DNA from: Paratinospora sagittata | Taxonomy: Eukaryota > Streptophyta > Magnoliopsida > Ranunculales > Menispermaceae | DNA: 64,000 bases | Direction: 5' to 3' | NCBI GenBank assembly: GCA_035771175.1 | Contig: CM069598.1 | Location: 7,657,413 to 7,721,412 of the forward strand | Part shown: one piece after another, positions 48,697 through 62,300 of the stretch | Numbering within the stretch: position 1 is the stretch's first letter | Layout: each line of letters starts with the position of its first letter | Notes under the pieces: model-generated | Seen by the model: only the letters and a program-made list of their open reading frames with translations | Told to the model about the DNA's origin: nothing | Database searches by the model: none | Program-made: the position numbers and the translations under genes

Positions 48697-50115
48697 GGAA
48701 ATATATTCTCGTTGTGTGGGAGGTCACTAGTTGGTACATTACAGGTTTAAATCTCACATGCTTTCTCATGCTCCGCTTTAGGGCTCAAGGGTCACAATTC
48801 CAAATGACATGTCATTTATTAAATGTTTATTTATTTATTAGTTAAATAAAACTAAGAGTAAAGTTGGGTTGACCTCATATTAAAGCATAATATATTATTT
48901 TGGTATGTACTTCACATTTAGAGAATATCCATACCACATTTATGTCAGGTTAAAGCTTAAGATACCTATGGAGACAGACTCAAAATATAAAATTGCCTGC
49001 CTCACTAATGTCGATTAGGATACTTGAGCTATGGTTTTGTCAAGAGCACTCCGACACCTTACACCGAAGCCTACCATTAGGAGATTTAAAATGGGTTTTT
49101 GATATAACTAATATATAATTTAATCTAACCAAGTCTTTTTCCCATGTGGAAGTTGTTACATAAATTTCTGTACTCCATTCCATGAAATGACCAAAATATT
49201 AATTTAAATTACGATTAACTGTTTTTTATTTTATTTTTATTTTTATTTTTATTGCACCTAATGCAATACTATGATGGCTCATATGAGAGCTAGGCTGTAG
49301 TTTAGAATATTGTTATATTTTGTTCAACCTTTTCATTTTTATTTTAAAGCTTTACATTATAACGCCGTACATTGCCAAACTTACATTTGCTTCTTACTAA
49401 ACAATAGGTTCTTTATGTTTTTAAATGTATACTCTCACGTGTGATTTGATTATTTCAATAATCCATATAAAAACTTAATTTTTTGTTAAATCTCAATTCT
49501 GAAATATTTTCCTAGTATTGCAAAAAGATAATACAATAATTTAATTATTATTTTCCATTCTTAAATTGATAATTTTAAAAAAAATATTCTTTCCAATTAT
49601 AACTTATCATCCATCTCTACCCTTATTTCATTCCAAGATATCAAAGATACTCTTACCTTTTGAATTCTTTCAAAAGGCAGTATATATATTTCCTTAAAGA
49701 ACAATAATATTAAATATCAATAAAATCAAGTCATGAAAAGAAAAAAGAAAAAAGAAAAAAGGGAAAAAAGGGAAAAAATCTACGTGTTTGGACACTAGTC
49801 ATCGAAGCACGAGCGCCACGTCACATGGGAGCCGCATAAAAACGGAGCTACAGTATCACAACCGCCGAAGCTTCCTTCGCACTTGCCATCTTTTCGACAT
49901 TCCAAAGTGACGTTTTTGACCCAACTGGCAACTGCTCAAATATGTTAGGGAAGTCAGCTTCAAATTCCGAGGATCCAGCTATATCACAACCGTCAAAAAC
50001 CCAGAGGTCCACTTAGACCGCCACGCGTCCGACTTTCAAGTGAAAACCAGAACGAGAGCAGCGTAATGTACGCTCTCTACTGCCACACTGTAACATTCTC
50101 CCCCAAGCTCATTAA

Positions 50116-50209
50116 CCAATCGTCACACAACACGTGGCACGCAGTCAACTTCGCCGTGCCCTCCACACGTCTCGTCTCCCCTGGCCTCGCGCTCTCTTCA
50201 TAATAAAAA
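50116..50209 (+). promoter_or_regulatory. Aconitase core promoter region
   Basis: Contains a CCAAT box (50116-50120), a G-box CACGTGG (50131-50137) and a weak TATA-like CATAATAAAAA (50200-50210), followed by a GA-repeat leader (50220-50232). The order and spacing fit a plant promoter; transcription would start near 50225-50240. Confidence 0.5.
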
Positions 50210-50351
50210 GTGAACACTGAGAGAGAGAGAGATATTCCTGAAACGACGCATCTTGTTTGGTTATTTTTCAGATTTAGGGTTTCACATCACAAAAAAAAAA
50301 ATTTCATTTCATCATTTAATGCTTTGTTGATTGATCGTTGTCGTCGTCGAC

Positions 50352-53300
50352 ATGTACAGAACGGCCTCATCGTCATCTGCTCTGATCAGAGCTTCTTCAA
50401 GAGCTAGTACTAGATCTTCTTCTTCTTCTTCGTCGTCTAATTACTCGTCTTTCTCTTCAATTTCTAGAACTCTAACTTCACCTCCTCCTCCTTCGCAATC
50501 CTCGCCTTCTTTGATCAATCATCGGTTCTTGAGCTCTGCGACTGGGGCGGCGGCTTTCCGATCACTCGGCGGTCGGTGGAGTCACGGATTCGATTGGCGG
50601 TCTACGGTTAGTCTCAGGGCTCAGATCAGGAGTTCTGCGCCTGCGATTGCACGGTTTGAGCGGAAGATGGCGACCATGGGTACGCTTTGTTTTTTTTTTT
50701 TAATCTCGCGTGATATTTAGGGAAGGAAGTGTATGTTTTTAAGCAAAAAAAAAAAAAAAAGGACTACTTTTTCGTAAGACTGGGTCAAGTTTGCGTTTTT
50801 AGGGTTTGAATTTAGTGCTTTTGAATTGATCTGAGCGATTTACTGTGAATAAGCGGATTAGTTATGATGCATGTGTAGTCTATGGGCTGCCGCTGTCTGA
50901 ATTGTATATGTTGAAGCGTATATTTTCTAGCTAAAAAGAAACATGGATTTTAGAGTGGGATGCTTGAATCTGCTAAAAGATGATTTTTTCTATGTTGCTT
51001 TACTAGGTACGGTCCTTTGACCGTGATTAATGTTTGTTTGTTGGTGTTTTTGTTTCATCATGGGAGTAATTGTTTTAATTATAAAATATTTAAGGGTACG
51101 TGGGCCTCTTAGAGAGATTAATTCGCGGAGACGTGTGAGAACATCCCTATCATCACACGCTGAAAACTTTCATGGGGAGTGGGACTCCCTTGGGATTTAT
51201 TTAAAGTTGGCAATTCTCTGTTGTTGTTTGCTTGATTATTCACAATTTTGATTTATCAGTGAGCAAGGGAATGGTTGTTTGTACTAATACTCGTGTGATT
51301 GTGTTAGATAAATTTTGCTATTGTGATTTGTTGTGGTTTAAAAAACTTCATGTTTATTTATTGGTGTATTTTTTTCTTCAGCCTCTGAGAATGCTTTCAA
51401 GGGAGTTTTGACAAGTCTTCCCAAACCTGGAGGTGGCGAGTTTGGAAAGTACTATAGTTTACCTGCTCTGAATGATCCAAGGATTGGTATGGCTGTTGTA
51501 TATCTTATGTTTGAGCGCTGCATTGCAATTTCAAATTCTATGGAGTTGGTCTATTGTATTTGGTAATGAAATGTTACAATCTATAGAGTTTCTCACTTTC
51601 ATTTTTCACAGATAAACTACCATACTCTATAAAGATCCTTCTTGAGTCTGCTCTTCGCAACTGCGACAACTTTCAAGTGACCAAGGAAGATGTTGAAAAG
51701 ATCATTGACTGGGAGAATTCTTCTCCAAAGCAAGTTGAAATTCCCTTCAAGCCTGCCCGTGTCTTGCTGCAGGTTGGGCTTCCTTGCTAATTGTCTCAGT
51801 ACTGTTTATCTTGAGGCTTTGTGCAATAATTATAATTTTTGCTATGTTTCTCAGGATTTTACTGGTGTACCGGCTGTGGTCGACCTTGCATGCATGCGTG
51901 ATGCTATGAACAAGCTTGGCAGTGATTCTAACAAGATCAACCCCTTGGTGTGTGCATTTCACTCTTCATAAGTTTGTTAGTGCTGATACTTATAACCAAT
52001 TTTCTCCAGAAAAACCTTTAATTACCATCTCTCTTGTGAAACTTAGCTGAAGTCCAAAGGGATGGTAAAAGAACAAAGAACTGGGACTTTGTTTATTTAG
52101 AAGGTTTGAATTTTTTTTTAGATTACAGCAAAAGGATAAGGGCTAAGGCAAGACATCTAGGAAAGAAATACCATAGCAACATCAAGATTCCTTTGCTCCT
52201 CTATCATTGTTGCTTCCTTACCAACAAAAAAGGACTTAAAAACAGAGTCCTACAAGCTGCAATCACCCAACAGTTTGGACTTTGGATATAGGGAAGAAAG
52301 GTATTACTTCCTCTACAGTTCCATTTATGTCCATCAAAACTACCAATTCCTTTAAAGCAGTGACTAAGACTCTCGGGAGTTTAGATGGAATCCCTTTTTT
52401 TTATGGTATGACGACACCTAGCTCTACATTTCAAATTTATGTTTTCACATGCATATTCATACCAAGTTGTTTTTCACTGGAGTTCACTTATGGCGGGTAA
52501 TCTTCTATGATAATTTTATTAGCTTGAATTTCCTGGAAATTTTATTAAAGAGAGGAGCACAATGAATTGCAGCTGGTACTAATTGAAATATACGGAAATA
52601 TTTCTGGACTTTCAATAAAAGATCTGATTGATTCTGAAGATAGGGGATATTGACACAACAAATTGTTTGCTTTTACAACATGTGAACTTTGTGAATCTTA
52701 GCAGGTTAATAAACCTTTTACTTTTAGGTAATGCGGAAAGCTCTTATTGATTTTATTACTCTAAAAAACTGCAATATTTTGTATTATTTACTTGATTGAT
52801 GCTTCTTGTTAGGAATGGAAAAAAGGCACCATATGATAAATGATAGATTCACAAGAGTTTGATGGGTTAATATGGTGGTCCTTTCAATGTTTCTTCCTAA
52901 CAAGTTTCTTGTTAAGCAATCATTTGTGTCCAGGTTCCAGTTGATCTTGTGATTGACCATTCTGTTCAAGTTGATGTGGCAAGGTCTCAAAATGCAGTTC
53001 AAGCGAATATGGAACTTGAATTCCAAAGGAACAAAGAAAGATTTGCTTTTCTTAAATGGGGATCTACTGCTTTTCAGAACATGCTTGTTGTTCCTCCTGG
53101 TTCAGGGATTGTGCACCAGGTATGAGGGTTTGCCCACATATAGAGTAACACTTTAGGTTTCTTATCTAACCTAATCATTCATATATCAAATATATATTAA
53201 ATATTTGATATATTTAATTATTTATATATTTTCTTTTTTTACCTTGTCTTCATTAAAATGAATTATCTTTACTAATGGATGGTTCAATGCTTTTCCCCCC

Positions 53301-56300
53301 CCATAATCTTTGCAAGCTGAGGATCAAAAACTAGAATTCATCCTAAACTTTGTCCCCTTAAAATTGAGAATTAACTTAGGGAAGTCTAATTCAGTAAGGA
53401 GAACTTTTTGTGAAAATTCAACTTAGAGAATTGAGAACTATGAAGAGTTTGATTTTTAATGTTGGGAAGATCTATGCTTCTATTTAGATAAACTAAAATG
53501 AACACAATGATGTACTTTTATTCTTTAGAAACTCATTGAAGTTACATTGATTTCTCTTAATTTGAGATTTTTTTGGACCTTTTAATTGGATAGGTAGAAA
53601 AATCAGGATTTTTTGAATTTATAAGGTATTCTGATTTTTTACTTAAATTAGGTGGATTTTTTTTTGTATTTCATTTACATATAATTCGTTATTCTATGAT
53701 TAATAAATATATAAAAAAAAAGATGTAAATTCAAAGAAGTTTGGAGAATTTTCAATATATGTTGGAAACTCTATGGTTAATATTGTGTTTGATAGATTCT
53801 TAAAAGTTTTAATCCTGGAATTTCAGGTTAATCTTGAGTACCTTGGTCGGGTTGTCTTTAACACTGATGGCATGCTCTACCCCGATAGTGTGGTTGGAAC
53901 TGATTCACACACAACTATGATTGATGGGTTAGGAGTAGCTGGATGGGGAGTTGGAGGAATTGAAGCAGAGGCAGCAATGCTTGGGCAGGTAAGAATTTGA
54001 AGGAGTTAATTTCCTTGCATAAGTGTTCACATATGAGATTGTAATTATGTTTTTGAAGGTAACTCTATCTATAAAATTATTGCAATTGGAAGCACTTGCA
54101 CGTACACATGTTAAATCATTTACTCTCTCTATATGTTTTCTAATGTTCTACTTTTTTTTTTTTAAATGAATTGACAGCCAATGAGCATGGTCTTGCCTGG
54201 TGTTGTTGGGTTTAAGTTGTCTGGGAAATTGTGCAATGGTGTAACAGCAACTGACTTGGTTTTGACTGTGACTCAAATGTTGAGGAAGCATGGTGTTGTT
54301 GGCAAGTTTGTCGAATTTTATGGTACTTCAATGGACTTGAACTTTGAGACATTTGTTTTATTTTTGTTTTTATTTTTATTTTTTTATTATTATTTTGGTT
54401 TTACACTTTTTTTGTGGTATATTAGGTGAGGGTATGGGTGGATTATCATTGGCTGACCGGGCCACCATTGCCAATATGGCACCCGAGTATGGAGCTACCA
54501 TGGGCTTCTTTCCTGTTGATCATGTTACTTTGCAATATCTGAAATTAACTGGAAGGAGTGATGAAACAGTAAGTGTTATTTCCTTTAGTGTAGTTGGTTT
54601 GCTAATTTAGCTTTTGTAGCCTGAGCTGACTTTTCTGTTATCCTGTTATAGGTGGCGATGATAGAAGCATACTTACGTGCAAACAAAATGTTTGTTGATT
54701 ACAATGAGGTAGCATTATCTTTAATTGGTTTATTAAAATTGCTCATTATGATTTGAAAGTTTTAGATTTTAGATATGGCTTTCTGTGTATGCAGCCTCAA
54801 CAGGAAAGAGTATACTCATCTTATCTGCAATTGGACCTTGCTGATGTTGTACCCTGTATTTCAGGACCGAAGCGGTATGTTCTATTCTATGTAATAATGC
54901 ACACTAATCTAATTTTTTGATGTCCTTAAATTTAGAAAAAACTCAACAAACCTTCATCACAGGCCTCATGATCGTGTTCCTTTGAAGGAAATGAAGACTG
55001 ATTGGGAATCTTGTCTGAACAACAAAGTTGGATTCAAGGTCAGTTTTACAATGTAGACTTTTGGTGCCCTACATAGGAAGGAATAATGATAAACGTATCT
55101 GGTGAAGGCCATTTACATTTATTGGTTCAACGGAATTAAAGATTTAGAACATTGACATGTGTCATTATTTACTGACAACACCATCCCAAGTTTGTTTATT
55201 GATTTGGTATAAACAATGAAGCAAGATGTGATATCTTGGATGCATTGTGCTCTCTTGACAAGAGTATGAAGGTGGGTATTGAATGCAAGTTGATGCGAGG
55301 GTGTGAGTTGTGAGTGTTCCTACTCATTGTCATAGATTCAACTTATTTATCAAGTTTCCTCTTTCTATTGTTCCTAGATTAAATGTCTTTTACCAGATCT
55401 TTAGTTTCTAGTGCAAAGCTCATAATGAAAAACTATACTCCAGAATTGGAGGAATTTTTATTGAATGTCATATGTTTCCACATAGACAAGTAATACTGAA
55501 GAAAGAAAATGACTTGAAAGAAAATGACTTGAAAGAAAATGACTTGAAAGAAAATGACTATGTACCACTTCGCTTTTTCTAAATATTAATTGGAATTATG
55601 TTGTTGTGTCAGAAGAAGGATTGCTCATAGCCTTAATGTTCTTTACATCTGTCGACTGTTATACTAGGCAATTAAACGCATGCCGTATTATCTGCGTACT
55701 GAAACATTATTTTTCAGGGCTTTGCTGTACCAAAAGAATCTCAGGACAAAGTAGCAAAGTTCTCATTCCATGGACAACCTGCAGAACTCAAGCATGGGAG
55801 TGTTGTTATAGCTGCGATTACCAGTTGTACTAATACTTCAAACCCTAGTGTAATGCTTGGGGCTGCTTTGGTTGCGAAGAAGGCATGCGAATTAGGTCTT
55901 GAGGTGAGTTATATCTTCTAAGGTTTTCCTTCTTTTCACTTATCACTCTTACCCCTTTGTTTAATATACTCATTTTGTCACATATTAAGTAGTAATACCT
56001 ACATTTGCAGCATGGGTTTTTATTGATTACTGAATGACCATTTACCAGGTGAAACCTTGGATAAAAACTAGTCTTGCTCCAGGTTCTGGAGTTGTCACGA
56101 AATATCTGTTGCAGAGGTAATTTTATTATATAGTTCCTAATCACGTTATTGTATTTCTATGATACTGAATTATGGGGATTGGATTTGCTATATGCAGTGG
56201 TTTGCAGAAGTATTTCGACCAACAGGGCTTTAATATTGTTGGGTATGGTTGCACAACATGCATTGGGAATTCTGGAGAAATCGATGAATCAGTTGGTTCT

Positions 56301-59300
56301 GCAATTTCAGAAAATGGTACCCTTATCTCTTACAAATAAATCTTTATGTCAGTATTTCTAAATTTTCTAATCTAGCAATATAATTGGTTCAAAACTCATT
56401 TAGTTAATCCAAATTTACTCTTCTATACCTTGTTTTAAGTTTTGCCAAAATTCCATTTTGGGTTGTTCTGTGACCTACTCCTTTTTGTGCTTGTAGACAT
56501 CATTGCTGCAGCTGTGCTTTCTGGCAACCGAAACTTCGAGGGTCGTGTGCATCCCTTGACACGTGCTAACTATCTAGCTTCACCACCCTTAGTTGTTGCT
56601 TATGCCCTTGCTGGCACGGTATGTATACAAAATTCTTTGGAGTTTGAATATATTTGTTAGTATGTTTTATCTTTCTGAATGCATTATTGTTGGAGTCCTG
56701 AATAAAATTGAACCAAGGGTGGCCTTGGTGAATCAAATTGAATCAAGTGTGACTGTATTTGAGAGATGAATGAATGTGGCCGACATGACACATGATAGTA
56801 TGATACATCAAACACAATATAGAAAGGATTCAGAAGCATCAAAGTTGCCAATTGTCCAAAAGATAAAACTTTGAAGTATACAAAGTTAGTTCAAAGTCAA
56901 CTGTTAGTCAAAGGCAAGCTTTAATGCTGTGCCCTATACAACAACTAATCAATGCTATTGCCCCTATTATTTTTTTTAATAGAAATTATAGAACTGCATG
57001 TTTGTGTTTAGCATCTATATTTTCCTATTTATGAGCTTATCTGCAATTATTTTAGAGCCATTGAATTAAGCAAGTCAATTAGGAAATGAAAATTTCATCC
57101 ATCATGTAGCCTTGTCGACTAGTGGATACCAAGCTTCAGAAGAAATTCTCTTATTGTACCTGTGAAAGCTACTACTATTATATATGTTGATATCTAGCTT
57201 TAGGAGAAATATTTAACTCAACTCTATAGAGCTATTTCCTTGTGTAAAAAAAAAAAAAAAAAAAAAAAAAGACAGCTTTTTCCAACTACGTAAGGTCGTC
57301 TATATGAATATGCTTCCTCCATTTTGCTATATCAAGAGCTAAATTTCAGTTGTATTACGAGTAGCTATAAAGAAGGGGAGCCTTGGTGCAGCGGTAAGAG
57401 TTGCTTCCCTGTGACCATGTGGTCACGGGTTCAAGTCGTGGAAACAACCTCTTGCAAAGGTAATGCTGTGTACAATAGACTTATATGCAAGGTTCGAAAC
57501 TTCGATTTCGCCTGACACTTCGACCTTTAAAAATCAGAATTAATTCGGGAAAGTTTGAGAAGTCTTGGAGAATTATTGTAAAAATTTGCCAACTTAGAGA
57601 AGTTTAAAAAATTTCTATATAGATGTTAAAATATGCATAATTACTATTAGAAATGATGAAAACAAACATAAATAGATACTTTTCACATATAAAAGTATAA
57701 ATATAATCGGTTGAAACATGTGTTTTTACATTAACATTGTTTAACGCACATCCAAGGATCAAAAATTCGATTTCAACTTGACTTCGGTCACTTGAAAATT
57801 GGAATTAATTTGGAGAAGTTTAATTTAACATAGAGAATTTTTGTAAAAATTTCCTAATTAGAGAAGTTCAGAGAATTTTTTTATATATGCTTAAATATTT
57901 AGATTTATTGTAGTATAAGCTAGAAAACTAATATAAATAAACACTTGTAATTCATAAAAATACCAATAAGTGACCTAACAAAATCAATCTTATTAAGAGG
58001 GTTGAATTTAAAATGATGGCTTTTGGTCTTAATTTATTTTCTTTGTTTTGATATTTAGTTTTTTGGTGGCTTGCTTCTCAACCATATACTTTACTAGTTT
58101 GAATCCGACCATGCTTAATTTATTAGTTTATTATTTAAATGTATTATTTTTTAATCTTGTTTTATAAGAGTTAACTGAAAGAAGATGGCTTTGCAAACTT
58201 TTTTAATTTATTTTTAAGTTTTTATCTTATTTCAACTTTATTGATTTATTTTTTTGCTTCTTTTCTTCTCTTTTTGGTAAAGCATATCCCATAAACTACA
58301 TAATTTGTTAGCTTATTAAATTATTTTTTAAATTTATATTGTTATGTTGGTTGATGAAGTTGAAAATAATAAATAATTATTGATATTTTTTTTGTTTTTA
58401 TTAATGAAATAACAATTTTTTACTTCTTTGTCAAATTTCATCAAACTTTGTTGAATTTTATCGAATTTTTTCGAATTTCTTGTCGAATTTTTGCATTTTT
58501 GAATTGAAAAATATAAATTTTATTTAAGTTTATCGAATTTTATCGAATTTTTTCAAATTTTATTGAACTATTTCGGCGAATTTTTGTATTTTTTATTTTA
58601 CATTCACTTCGCACTTCGATGGTAAAAAAAGAGAAATAATTCGTAGAAGTTCGCCGAATTTCGGAGAATTTTCGAATCATGCTCATATGTGGTCCGATCC
58701 TTCCTTTTGACCCCGCATAGGCGGGAACTTTGTGCACCGGACTGCCATTTTTTTTAACTACAAGTAACTAAATATTTTTTTAATTAGCCTTAGAAGAAAT
58801 GTTGATACAAATTCATAGCCTATGGGACCTAATTTGAGTGATGGGCTACATTAAGTGCAAAGCTGAAGCATTATGTTTACTGTTAAAAAAAATGCTTTGA
58901 TAGGTCTTAGATCCATAATAGTTTCTATAGTGAGGAGTAGGCGATGATTGTGAACCAAGTGGCATGAAATAAGTCATGCATATGTTTTCTTCTTAAGAAT
59001 ATCAGTATTATGATACTTTGCATTATTGCATGCTGCTTCCTTATGAATGCTAACATGTTTTGCATTAAATTGATCAGTGCCACTTAAGAATTGCACCTTA
59101 ATCAATTTCTGGAAATCTTGCTCCATTGTAGTCTAGGATTGATTGTTGTACATGATATCTGGAATTAAACGGAGCATAGTCTGAAAAATTATTTTTTCTC
59201 CTTTTGTGTAAAAGAATTTCTAGTTGAAACCACATATTTGGAACTCATAAAACCTTTTCCCAACTAAATGGGTTGGCTATGTCAATCTGCTTTCCTCTAC

Positions 59301-62300
59301 TTTGTTCTATCAAGGGTTAGATTGACAGTTATAATGCAATTCACATGTACTTATATCTTTCTTAATTGTCCTTTTTAAGTCTTCCTCTGCCTCTATCATT
59401 ATTGTTATTGCCATTTGCTAAAAGTCGTACTTCCTAGCTCTTGCATTCAATGGTATTTATTGTTTGTGTCCAAACCATTTAGTCGGTTCTCTTTCATTTC
59501 ATCACCAATTAAGGCTACGACCACATTAATGCTTGGTAGTTTTGATTTTTACACATTTCCTGTGACATTGTGTCGTAAACTACTTCTTCAGGTCAACATT
59601 GATTTTGAAAAGGAACCAATTGGCGTTGGAAAGAATGGTGAAAGTGTATATTTTAAGGATATCTGGCCATCAACTGAAGAAATTGCTGAGGTGGGTATTA
59701 TCGTCTTTTTTACAAAGATATAGGCAGTTTGTATATTCAGATTGTCCACTGATTGCGAATCTAATTTACTTGTAATGTTTCATATTGAAGGTTGTTCAAT
59801 CCAGCGTGTTGCCTGATATGTTCAAGAGCACATATCAGAGTATCACAAGTGGAAATCCCATGTGGAATGAGCTCTCAGTCCCAGCAAACACTCTCTACTC
59901 TTGGGACACTAGTTCAACCTACATTCATGAGCCTCCCTATTTTAAGAACATGACCATGGAGCCACCTGGTCCTCATGGAGTGAAGGATGCCTATTGCTTG
60001 CTCAATTTTGGTGACAGTATTACTACTGATCATATTTCACCAGCAGGAAACATCCACAAGGACAGCCCTACTGCTAAGTATCTCCTTGAGCGCGGGGTGG
60101 ATCGTAAAGACTTCAATTCTTATGGAAGTCGCCGTGGCAATGATGAAGTGATGGCAAGGGGTACTTTTGCCAATATTCGTATTGTCAACAAGCTTTTGAA
60201 CGGAGAAGTGGGTCCAAAGACAGTGCACATCCCAACAGGAGAAAAGTTGTACGTGTTTGATGCAGCAATGGTAAGTTCGTTAACTACAAATTATTGGACA
60301 TCTTTTTTCCATCCAAACTTGTGTGGTTTCAGTTTATATTTACTCTGTTCATGAATGCTCTCGCATGGCAAATAAGCCCTCAATTATTTTAGCAATGTTG
60401 CTGAAAATCGTGAAACTAAAAATTTCTGAAGTTATGTTATTTCTTTATTTGTAAACTATTAATTAAATGTCAGTAAAAATTGTAGAAAAAGCGATTCAGA
60501 GTTATGCAAAATTTGTTAAAAAAAATGAAATTTAAATTTTTTAGTTTTTTTGTTTTCCAATGATACCTCTAAAGATTGCAAATATATGATGTTGAAGTTC
60601 AACATTGTTTTTGCAAATATATCTTATAGTCTGTTAAAATAAATTGATCTAAATTGCATGGAAGACTCATACTTCAGATAATCTGCATAATCATGATCCG
60701 GTAAACATGTTGCCACAATCAAAACGAAGCGAATTCAAAGTTTTATAAGCTCAACATTGTTTAGAACAGGTAGAAACTAACGATTTAATAGAGTCAAGAG
60801 AAGAAAAAATAGAAAGTATTTAAAGACATCAATCAATATAAGAAGAAAAGAATGTTAGGTATAAACTTTTTATTAAATAACTTAAACTCTTATATGCTAA
60901 AAGTATTATTTAATATTATAATCGCCATAGGTATCCAGTTCATTATAAATTTTTTTTTGTCTATGAACTATATTGTATAATTCTATTTGTTCCAAGTATA
61001 CAATCATGCTTGTTTTAACATATTTTGAAAGATATTTTAATTTCCCTAACATTTAGGTAAAGATTCTTTGAGAGAAGAATCTTTGCAAATGCATTCAACA
61101 TTTAATTGAACTTCCTTGAATTAATTGTGAGTTTCAAGAGACTGAAGTATAAAATTTTCAACCCATGCTATAAGCCAGTTAGGCACTTAGTTAAAGACCT
61201 AAATCTTTTGAACTTTGTTTGCGAACGTTGATTTTTAGGAATATGAGTTCCTGTTCATTGTAATTTTTCTAACATTTAAGAAGTCCCATCTGTTTTATCT
61301 AAAGCATTGAAACCTCTGACACATGTTTCAATGTGAAGACAATTGTGTTAAAGACTTCTCTTGTAATTCATTGTATGTTTCAGATGTATTGGATTAATTC
61401 AAGAATATTATTTTTTCAAAATCTTGAATATTTTTAGCCTTAAAGTAATGATCTCCAATTGGTTAGCTTAAAGTATGAAACTTTCAAGTGTTAAACAATG
61501 TCAGAAGTTCCTTTTTGTGTGTCTGTGAGTGATGGTTTGCTAAACCCATTGGCATCAAATTATTATTTTAGAGGTACAAGGAAGCTGGACATGAGACCAT
61601 TGTCCTTGCTGGAGCTGAGTATGGAAGTGGAAGCTCTCGAGATTGGGCAGCAAAGGGCCCAATGTTGCTGGTCAGTTTGTATATATCCTTCCTTTAAGTT
61701 CATTTGTTCTTTTTGGTGTTCTCTGCGGATAATGTCTTGGTTATTGACTACTTGATTTGTTTTGGTTGGGTTGATCCCTCTGTATCAGGGAGTAAAAGCA
61801 GTTATTGCCAAGAGCTTTGAGCGAATCCACCGGAGTAACTTGGTGGGTATGGGTATCATCCCTCTCTGCTTCAAATCTGGAGAGGATGCAGATACACTTG
61901 GCCTAACCGGTCATGAACGTTACACCATTGACCTTCCAAGTGACATCAGTGAGATAAAGCCCGGACAAGATGTTCTCGTTAAGACTGACACTGGGAAATC
62001 TTTTACCTGCACAGCTCGTTTCGACACTGAGGTATTTCTCTCCTAGTAAAACTTTCAACTTTCACATACTAATTAAGGGGGGGACACTTTTCTAGAGGTT
62101 CGATTTTATTCTTATCTAGGACTTAAATTATTTGACTTTCACATACTTATTAAGGGCGCAAACTTCTCTTGAGACCCATTTTTCTTCTATTAAATGCTGT
62201 ACACTACCATCTTGAGTAATTTGGAATACTAACCTGTGACTGGCTGTGCTTTCAACATCAAGCAGTTGTGAGTTTGCACGTTTTCTCATGTATATGCTGC

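Larger units (their letters stand above)
45960..50115. other. Intergenic region between divergent ATPC1 and aconitase
   Basis: About 4 kb without genes, A/T-rich: an (AT)n run, a GGTCGGCCA hairpin, a 480-bp MITE-like repeat and a SINE with a clear TSD are listed separately. 48720-48760 shows another weak tRNA-like head (B-box-like AGGTTTAAATCTC). 49780-50115 grades into the aconitase promoter with several ACGT-core motifs. Confidence 0.5.
57264..58800. repeat. Dispersed repeat copy interrupted by an Au SINE (aconitase intron 15)
   Basis: The left piece (57272-57371: CTTTTTCCAACTACGTAAGG, TATCAAGAGCTAAATTTCAG, GTATTACGAGTAGCTAT) and the right piece (from about 58760: ACAAGTAACTAAATATTTTTTTAATTAGCC) together match the order seen at 33030-33070 (ATTACAAGTAGTTATATCTTTCTTCATTACC). 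The SINE sits between them. Confidence 0.5.

Noticed and set aside
50331..50351. Extension of the aconitase frame upstream of the ATG (MIVVVVD)
   Set aside because: It starts at a non-ATG codon; the ATG at 50352 fits the family N-terminus.
57371..57445. tRNA-like sequence with A and B boxes
   Set aside because: It continues into the Au SINE body and tail, lacks a proper acceptor stem partner and is part of a retroposon; not a tRNA gene.
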